From positions 647,676 to 711,675 of the forward strand of contig MU130553.1 of assembly GCA_015039465.1 (NCBI GenBank): DNA of 64,000 nucleotides, written 5' to 3'. Below are positions 57,083-64,000 of the stretch, one piece after another. Positions within the stretch are counted from its first letter, which is position 1; every line of letters starts with the position of its first letter. Source of the stretch: Phlegmacium glaucopus (Eukaryota > Basidiomycota > Agaricomycetes > Agaricales > Cortinariaceae). The notes beneath the pieces were generated by a model, which ran no database searches, was not told the origin of the DNA, and was given only the letters and a program-made list of their open reading frames with translations. The translations under genes and the position numbers were made by a program.

Positions 57083-57207
57083 GAAGCTGTCACAACATTG
57101 TAACACCCAGACAACGGTTCATAACTGTGTATCTGTGACATGTAGGATTATGGTAATATCATGCATTAGGTACAATATTTTTTCTTTAATGCAAAGCAAA
57201 TATAATG
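57083..57207 (+). repeat. 125-base direct repeat, copy 1
   Basis: Contains CACCCAGACAACGGTTCATA and GACATGTAGGATTATGGTAA. Nearly identical to 57332-57456, offset 249 bases. Confidence 0.85.
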
Positions 57208-57331
57208 TGGCAAGTACATTATAACTAGATTGTAAGATGGCTGCCAGGTTTGTGAAAAAATCACAATATGCTTAGATATTAAATGATTATAGCTCATTAT
57301 CATCCTTTGGCAGGATTGATCCAGAAATCAG

Positions 57332-57456
57332 GAAAGTGTCACAACATTATATCACCCAGACAACGGTTCATAACTGTCTATCTGCGACATGTAGGATTAT
57401 GGTAATATCATCCATTAGGTACAATATTCTCTCTTTAATGTAAAGCAAATACATCA
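57332..57456 (+). repeat. 125-base direct repeat, copy 2
   Basis: Partner of 57083-57207, with about ten differences. Both are followed by a TTTAATG.AAAGCAAAT end. Nature unknown (solo LTR pair or local duplication). Confidence 0.85.
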
Positions 57457-58954
57457 GGAAAACACGAGGGTGATCTTCAGTGTCTTCATCTCAGGGAATG
57501 GCATCTCTGAGCGCTATGTCTTTGGAAAGGACGTCTTTCGAGGCCTCTGTCTTTGGATGATAATCTTTGATATATGTCATAAGGCTTTCATGTCTTTGAG
57601 TCAAAAGGTTGGTCTTTCTTACCTCGAGGTCTTTGGTTGCGATGGCCATGTGTTCTGGCCCGGGAATAAGATCATCATGAGCTATTTTACCACCCAATTC
57701 TGGGGAAATCCATACTGGAGTTATTGTATTGATATGTATCAATTAGAACGCATACTCGTGGGCATGGTGGTCTATATATTTATTTACATAAAATGCCTGG
57801 AAAGCATCCACGCTACAGTCAAATGTTAGGTGGTGAGGAATTTGTGTACTGGTCTCTGATGATGATGAGTAAAGTGCGTAAATTATTCCTCCTCGTTTAC
57901 ACCTTCTTTCTTTCCATTTTTATGCCTCCACAAAAAATTTTGGTCTTCAAGTTCACTTTCAAGGTTGATAATAATTGTGATTCCCAATCGATGTACTATC
58001 TGGTAAATTTGCCTTGATATCCTTTACCAGTCTCCAATTTTTTTATCCATTCATTTATACCCCTCCATACTGTTGCAAGCAATAAATATGTTTGCTACCG
58101 ACTCAGAGATGTGAGCTTTCAATGATGTGAGCTCTCGATGGTCAATAAGGATGGGCAAGGATCACGTGATGGACGCGACTGCGTTTTCAACAATCAATGA
58201 TCACATACACAACACAACTCACCTTCACACTCCCACCACCATATGGCTTGTCCATGCCACTCACACTCAACGTTCATTAGTACTACCTACTCGCTGGAAT
58301 GATGTGGTTCGCTCCTGTTGATATTTGGGGGCATGACTCAGAACAACTCAATATGACAGATGAACAACGCAAAATGGACACAGGCAGGGAGTACAAGTAC
58401 TGTGGAAAAGAGGTTCGTTTCATTACTCTTCCTCGCATTGGCCAATGACTAAACAACAATATTCTTTCTTCCCAGCCTTTCTTCTGTGTCAAACAATGGT
58501 GCGCTGCTCATTGAGTGCTTTATCGTTACATTTTAATTTGGTTTTACGGCAATTTGGCTAACTACTTGCTTCTACTACAGGCCCTTTTCTTCTCTGAGTC
58601 CAGCCATTCCTCAAGGTGAAGATAGCATGAAATCGTCGCGGTGTCCACTGTCACTACCTGTCTACACACCTCCCCTTGTCATCACTCTTGCTACAGAGCC
58701 GGCACTATCTTTTTCCAACACATATGAATGGTATGTATTATAGTCTGCAGTCACGCTAAAGTTAACTGGCCTTTGTACCGCAGACACAGCAGCGAACTTG
58801 ACCACATTCAGCTGCTTGAGCTTGTCTGCAACTTACACATACACCGAAAGGCCTATTGTCCCCTACCACAGATTTGCCGCTTTTACCTCGTCCACTGTCT
58901 CGTCCTATATATACCGCTTCCCTGTTCATCACTTACACCTTTCTTTCCCGCTAT

Positions 58955-60260
58955 CGCGCACCAATACTGATTGGTAGCGTGAGAAGAAAGCTTAAAAGTT
59001 GCCATCATGAAAATAAGCGGACTTCAAATTCACTTACCTATTTTGGAAGCAGCCCTGAATCGTGTTCCTGGTCAACAAAATCATTCGTTCAACGATAACA
59101 TCCCCATCGCTCATCATACTCTCAATGTCTCACACTATGCTCTCCATTGTTTTCACTATCGACATGCTCCTAAGCATATACCATCCGTTTGTTCCTTGGC
59201 TAGTGATCCAGCAAAGCGATCAATCTACTATTCGCATCGGTCATCGGCTCGCATTTGATCGTATCCTTGGTCCATCATTTCAAGAACGGCCCCTTTATGG
59301 ACGCATCAACTACATCTCCCATTATGTACAAGGCTTTGTCATTGTTGTTGTGGCTATGGACCCACAAGTCTTCCCCTCAGCCATCTATCTTGCCATCCCT
59401 CGCTCCTGGATCTCACTCAGTCCCCTATCCTCACTCATCTACCTCTTATCTTATCATTCACTGCCAAAACCATCATTCACGCGGTACCTGAAGCCTTCCC
59501 ACCCTCTTTATGACAATTTAGGAAGTCCAGGAGGATCACGACTAAGCAGGAATTGCAGATGAATCAGCAGCAGAGGATTATTCTCGCAGTGTGTCAAGTG
59601 TTATCAAGGCTGCGCAACATGGGACCATGGGCAAGTAGTGTTTTCTCGGGAACAAGGCTGCGCCTTTCAAGTGTTGACTCAGGACCTTTCATATTTTTGA
59701 CATGACCACACGCCTATGGAGTAGATATATTTTTGCTATTGGACTGTGTACACTGCCTTCTCTTCTTTTCTCTCGCACTTTGACACTTTGCAGATTCTTT
59801 TACTGTTCCTTTTTCTTTTCCATTGTTCTTTTCTTCTCGCAGCTGTCCTCTCTTTATCTTTCTTCCTTTGACAGCGCGTACTTTGTTTCTTTTATTTGTT
59901 TTACATAGCCTCATCCTTAGGGTATAAATACTGCTCTTTTGTACCAGGATAGGTAGTGCAGTTCAATTCATTCTTACCCCCCACTTTCATCATCTCAGTG
60001 GAATTCCAGCGAATTCCTCCCTCAAGTTCGCTTTTTTCTGCCTTTAACTGTCAATCTATCTATACTGTCTACTGCTATAGTCTTACAGAAGACTCTCTCT
60101 TGATCATCCTCATCCTTCCTCCTCTATCTCAGTCACCTCTAAATTTGTCTTCATCCTCATCCTCCTTGTCTTCTACTCTCTCCCTTCTGTTGTGTGTTAC
60201 AAGTCACAGGCTAAGCCTTCCCTAAACGAATAACAGGGAGTCCTTTGATCTAAAGACTGA
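58955..60260 (+). repeat. Gypsy LTR region with upstream flank, copy of 36143-37640
   Basis: From TATCGCGCACC at about 58955 the sequence parallels the inverted copy in the hAT-like element. The LTR-like part starts near TGTCAAGTG (about 59590), with a TATAAATA box at about 59923 and a pyrimidine-rich 3' part, and ends near AACAGGGAGTC (about 60230). Frames at 59007-59258 and 59062-59562 belong to this repeat; I recognise no domain in them. Confidence 0.65.
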
Positions 60261-60311
60261 TCCGACGCTCTCTGGTTGTCTTTGTAGTCTTCATTGCTCC
60301 TCAAGCAGTCT

Positions 60312-62880
60312 AGGCTATAATCACTAACAACGATTTATACCGCTATGGCTCCTTCGAGTGGCTCGTCATGCCGTTCGGACTTACCAACGCCCCTGGCAGT
60401 TTTCAATGCTTCCTTAACACCATTTTTGCTGACCTTTTAGATGTGTTCGTAATCATCTATCTGGACGACATCCTCATTTTCTCCATCAACGAAAAAGATC
60501 ACATCAAACATGTCTCCGAAGTCCTCCGGCGGCTCCGAGATAATAATCTCTTCGCTAATGGTAAGAAATGTGTTTTCCACTCTGATTCCGTCGAGTACCT
60601 GGGTCACATGATCGGTCCTGATGGCCTTTCAATGGATCCGGCGAAAGTCCAAGTCATTCAAGACTGGCCGGAACCTCGGAAAGTCAAAGATGTCCAATCC
60701 TTCCTTGGTTTTGCTAATTTTTACAGACGTTTCATCCACAACTATTCCGATATTGTGGTTCCGTTGACCCGTCTCACCCGGAAAAATATTCCGTGGGTTT
60801 TTGATGACAGTTGTCACCTTGCTTTTAAGACTCTCAAGGAGGCTTTTATTTCCGCTCCGGTGTTAACACACTGGAAGCCTAACTGTCCTATCATTGTGGA
60901 AACTGACGCTTCCGACTATGCTTTAGCAGCTATCCTTTCCATCCGTGATTCCGATGGAGAAATCCATCCTGTCGCGTATTGTTCTCGTACCTTTTCCGGT
61001 GCAGAATTGAATTACGACGTTCACGACAAGGAGTTGCTCGCCATTTTTGAAGCTTTTAAAGCTTGGCGTCACTACCTTGAAGGTGCTAGTTTCCCGATTG
61101 ATGTGGTTACTGACCATAAGAATCTAGAGTATTTCTCAACCACCAAAATCTTATCCCGGCGTCAAGCCCGGTGGTCCAAGTACCTTTCCGCATTCAACAT
61201 GGTTATCAGATTTTGCCCAGGCCGTCTCGGGACAAAACCGGACGCGCTGACTCGTCGTCCTGACCTCTATCTAAAGGAGGGAGGGAAAGATTACAGTGAA
61301 GTCAATCCACACAATTTTAAACCTATCTTTTCTTCTGAACAACTTTCCACTTCTCTCTGAGCTACTTCATTACTTCCTACAGTACTCCGTGGTATCTTTA
61401 CCATGGATGTCGAAGAGCTCAACACGGGGATCCTTTCTGCTCTTTCCACGGATCCCCTTGCACAGTCCTACTTATCGGATCTAGACAATCCAAAGTATGC
61501 TAGATGGTCTAAGGACTCTTCCGGATTCGTCCAGATTGATCAACGGATCTATGTTCCAGATTCCGGAGATCTTCGTCTCCGTGTCCTTCATTATTATCAT
61601 GACCATCCCGTCTCCAGACATTTTGGTGTCAATAGAACTCTTGCGGTTATCCGTCGAGAATATACTTGGCCCAGTGTTCGTGTTTTTGTTACTGACTATT
61701 GTAGGACTTGCACCACCTGTTCTCGGTCCAAAGCCAAACGTCATAAACCATACGGCTTACTCCGACAACTCCCTGTTCCGTCCCGTCCTTGGGACTCCAT
61801 CTCCATGGATTTCATTGAACACCTTCCAGACTCCGAAGGTTTCACTGCGGTCTTGGTCATAGTAGACCGTTTCACAAAACAATCCATTTTCATCCCCACA
61901 TACAACACCATCACTTCCGCTCAACTTGCTGAACTATTTGTCATCCACGTGTTTTCCAAGCATGGTGTTCCGTCCCATGTAACCTCCGATCGCGGTTCCG
62001 AGTTTGTATCTCACTTCTTCAGATCCCTCGGAAAAGCCCTCGACATGAAATTGCACTTCACCTCCGGATACCACCCGGAAGGTGACGGACAAACAGAACG
62101 CGTCAACCAGACCTTGGAACAATACATCCGCATCTACTGCAATTATCAGCAAGACAACTGGAGTTCACTTCTCCCATTAGCGGAATTCTCCTACAACAAT
62201 ACTCCGAGTGCCACTACCGGTGTATCTTTGTTCTTCGCCAACAAAGGCTACGATCCGGCTATCACTATCCATCCGGAGTACGACCTTGTCTCCTCCCGTG
62301 CTCATAAGTACGTAACAGACCTTAACGAACTCCACGAGGAACTCCGAAAAGCTATCCTCACTTCCCAGGAACAATACCAACGTTCCGCGGACAAGCGTCG
62401 GATTCCTCCTCCGGACTTCAAGGTTGGAGATCGAGCCTTTGTCAGAGCACAATTCTTCCATACGACCAGACCTTCAAAGAAACTCTCCGAGAAGTATCTG
62501 GGTCCATATGAGATTATAGCTCAGGCAGGTCCTTTGTCCTGGACCCTCCGTCTTCCCGACAACTTGCGTGCCGTCCATCCCGTCTTCCATGTTTCCATGC
62601 TAGAGCCCTCCGTTCCGAACACTATTCCAGAACGCACTCAACCTCCGCCTCCTCCGGTCGTCATTGACGGAGAGCAGGAATTTGAGGTCTCCGAAAATCT
62701 TGGACTCTAAATTGGACAACAGATGACGTGTATGCAAACTTCTGTACCTAGTCAAGTGGTCTGGCTATGAAGGTACCGACGAAGAAACTTCTTGGTTACC
62801 AGCTAATGAATTAGGACACGCGTCCAAACTTGTTGCTGATTTCCACATGAGCTATCCGACTAAACCCGGACCTCTTCCGC
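60312..62880 (+). pseudogene. Truncated gypsy chromovirus pol (RT, RNase H, integrase, chromodomain)
   Basis: Begins inside the RT at YRYGSFEWLVMPFGLTNAPG (about 60330); Gag, protease and the RT N-terminus are missing. Next: VIIYLDDILIFS (YLDD active site), FLGFANFYRRFIH, RNase H DASDYALAAILS and VVTDHKNLEYF. In-frame TGA at 61358-61360. Integrase: HHCC-type zinc region (HYYHDHPVSRHFG, CRTCTTCSRSK), SMDFIEHLP, TSDRGSEF, PEGDGQTERVNQ. GPYEII and HPVFHVSML follow. A one-base shift near 62692 and a TGA at 62724-62726 precede a chromodomain, YLVKWSGYEGTDEETSWLPA, ending about 62880. Chromodomains direct integration to histone-marked chromatin. An LTR copy lies just upstream but the truncation shows internal deletion or chimerism; no 3' LTR is seen. 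Confidence 0.9.
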
Positions 62881-63064
62881 TCTCTTGATTCCTTTTCCAT
62901 CTCCTTCCTTGCTTATTGTGTGCCTTTCCATGTCTTTTCCGTTCTATTCCTTTCCGTTATCTTACTTTTCTGTTTCACAAAACAAGTCCAAGAAAACAAT
63001 TTTTTATAAAACAAAACAAAAATTAACAAGAAAAAAAAAAAAAAAAATATATACAATTATTCCT
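62881..63064. other. AT-rich spacer with a 17-base A run
   Basis: Downstream flank of the gypsy relic with AAAAC-type words and a poly(A) run at about 63032-63047. No gene. Confidence 0.4.
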
Positions 63065-64000
63065 CTATTCTACTGTTTTTTCTATTCCTTCCATCCCTTC
63101 TTCCTCCGCTCCCTCCGTCCTCTCCGTCTCCGCTTCCAATCCTTGTTCCACCTCGTCTTCCCCATCATCCGATTCCTCGTCCTCCGTCTCCTCTTGCAAC
63201 TCTGTTTCCACCCCCTTCTCCGCTTTTGTCGCATCCCTCCATTTTCTCTCCTCTTCTCTCCTCGCTTCAGCCCGTCTATCCTTCTCTATCTCCCGTTTCT
63301 CCCTTTCTATCTCCCGCCTCATCCGCACCTCCATCGCAAACCCCATCGCCTCCTGCGTCTCCACCATCTTCTGCAACAACCCCCCTATCATCTCTAACCC
63401 TTCCATCAACATCTCCATGCCCTCCGCCGCTGGCACTACCTCCTTTGCCTTTCCCTTGTCCACCCTTCCACTCCGTTCCTCCGTCCGTTCCTTCGTTTTC
63501 TGTTTCGCTCCTACCAAGCTGCATGCTATTTTTCTTACATAACAGCGCCAGCACCCTGGTCCGCTGCTCTTCTCGTAGCACACCTCCTGTGCTGCGATAC
63601 ACCGGCTGCACGCCGGGTTCTTCTTTGTCTTGGTCTGATAGACCTCCTATGGGTTTTCCGTTAAGTCTCATTCTGATTCTATATTCTTTGAACCACTTAC
63701 TTTCTCACTTGTTTTTCTTTTCTTTGGGGCACTCGGCCACGGCTCCATTCCATTTCCTTCTTCTTCTTCTTCATCGTCGTCGTCATCAACCGCCATTGCC
63801 TCCGCTTTTCTTTTCCTCTGCTCCTCCTCCTGCTGCCTCCGTTGCAACTCCTCATTCTTCCTCTTTTCCGCCTCTACTCTCCGTTTCTCCGCCTCTACCC
63901 TCTGTCTCTCCGCTTCCACCCTCTGTCTCTCCTCCTCCTCCTCTAGCCTCCGTGCTTCCTCAATCTCCGCCTCTTCCCGCCTCTCCTCCTCCTCCCGCTC
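63065..64000 (-). CDS. 3' part of a coiled-coil protein with a Zn2Cys6-spaced cysteine cluster (partial)
   Basis: Reads from the window end to a stop at about 63065. The upstream exon is an Ala/Glu/Lys/Arg coiled coil with near-exact repeats (EAERQRVEAEKRRVEAEKRK) and an acidic patch (DDDDDEEEEE), then APKKRKTSEK, a nuclear-localisation-like segment. A probable intron at about 63620-63690 joins to NPACSRCIAAQEVCYEKSSG followed by PGCWRCYVRKIACS. The cysteine spacing is C-X2-C-X6-C-X8-C-X2-C-X6-C, which fits the Zn2Cys6 rule. A further helical EREKREIEKDRRAEARREEE region and an acidic tail follow. The 5' end lies outside the window. Function unknown; similar Cys-plus-coiled-coil proteins are expanded in mushroom genomes, possibly repeat-associated. 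Confidence 0.55.

Larger units (their letters stand above)
56715..58954. other. Repeat-bearing spacer, no recognised gene
   Basis: Contains the pair of direct repeats at 57083 and 57332. A 119-codon frame at 57470-57829 has no recognised domain. At 58370-58970 short coding-like stretches with a GTATGT..CAG intron shape (58733-58782) occur but I cannot assign a family. Confidence 0.4.

Noticed and set aside
57470..57829. 119-codon plus-strand ORF
   Set aside because: No recognisable domain, no intron pattern, and it is flanked by repeats; length is within chance for this base composition.

Overview
The window is nuclear DNA of a filamentous fungus, most likely a mushroom-forming basidiomycete (Agaricomycetes). 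The grounds are short GT..AG introns of about 50-70 bases in most genes, a NACHT-WD40 receptor with near-identical WD40 repeats, short secreted tyrosinases, a Zn2Cys6 regulator, and a rich mixture of copia, gypsy-chromovirus, DIRS-like, Tc1/mariner, hAT-like and MITE elements. I cannot name the species.

Layout. 1-7.4 kb: two copies of one segment (1-3.64 kb and 4.54-7.4 kb). Each carries a cyclin-like gene or relic followed by the 3' end of an RNA-binding-protein gene; the middle block is inverted between the copies and one copy has gained a TA-flanked MITE. 6.57-10.14 kb (-): two-RRM protein resembling Gbp2/Hrb1. 10.7-15.1 kb (+): NACHT-WD40 NLR-type gene with 14 WD40 repeats, broken by frameshifts. 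17.15-18.44 kb (-): Zn2Cys6 transcription factor. 18.4-23.0 kb: relics. 23.0-24.4 kb (+): tyrosinase 1. 24.4-41.4 kb: a nested transposon tower in which a DIRS-like tyrosine-recombinase retrotransposon (24804-30430), a complete copia element with 5-bp target duplication (30886-35788) and a hAT-like element with 8-bp target duplication (35997-40861) sit in older repeat DNA; the hAT-like element holds a gypsy LTR-region copy, a poly(A)-ended insert and a further nested element with seven G/C hairpins. 41.9-43.5 kb: Tc1/mariner element with 220-bp inverted repeats. 44.0-46.4 kb: a fold-back element, a paralogous 'empty site' for the DIRS-like insertion, and a gypsy gag/protease relic split by a MITE with 10-bp target duplication. 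46.7-50.3 kb (-): copper P1B-ATPase. 51.56-54.63 kb (+): tyrosinases 2 and 3. 55.1-56.7 kb (+): F-box protein. 57-60.3 kb: repeats and an LTR-region copy. 60.3-62.9 kb: truncated gypsy chromovirus pol. 63.07-64.0 kb (-): end of a coiled-coil protein with a Zn2Cys6-spaced cysteine motif.

How the genes fit together. The clearest functional grouping is 46.7-54.6 kb. A Ccc2/ATP7-type copper pump, whose family loads copper into secretory-pathway enzymes, lies head-to-head with two secreted tyrosinases, which are copper enzymes; a third paralogue lies 27 kb away, separated by the transposon tower. This suggests, without proving, a copper-supply and phenol-oxidation module. The transposable elements are mostly decayed. 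Nearly all nonsense codons I found in them are TGA at places where CGA is expected, consistent with CpG deamination.
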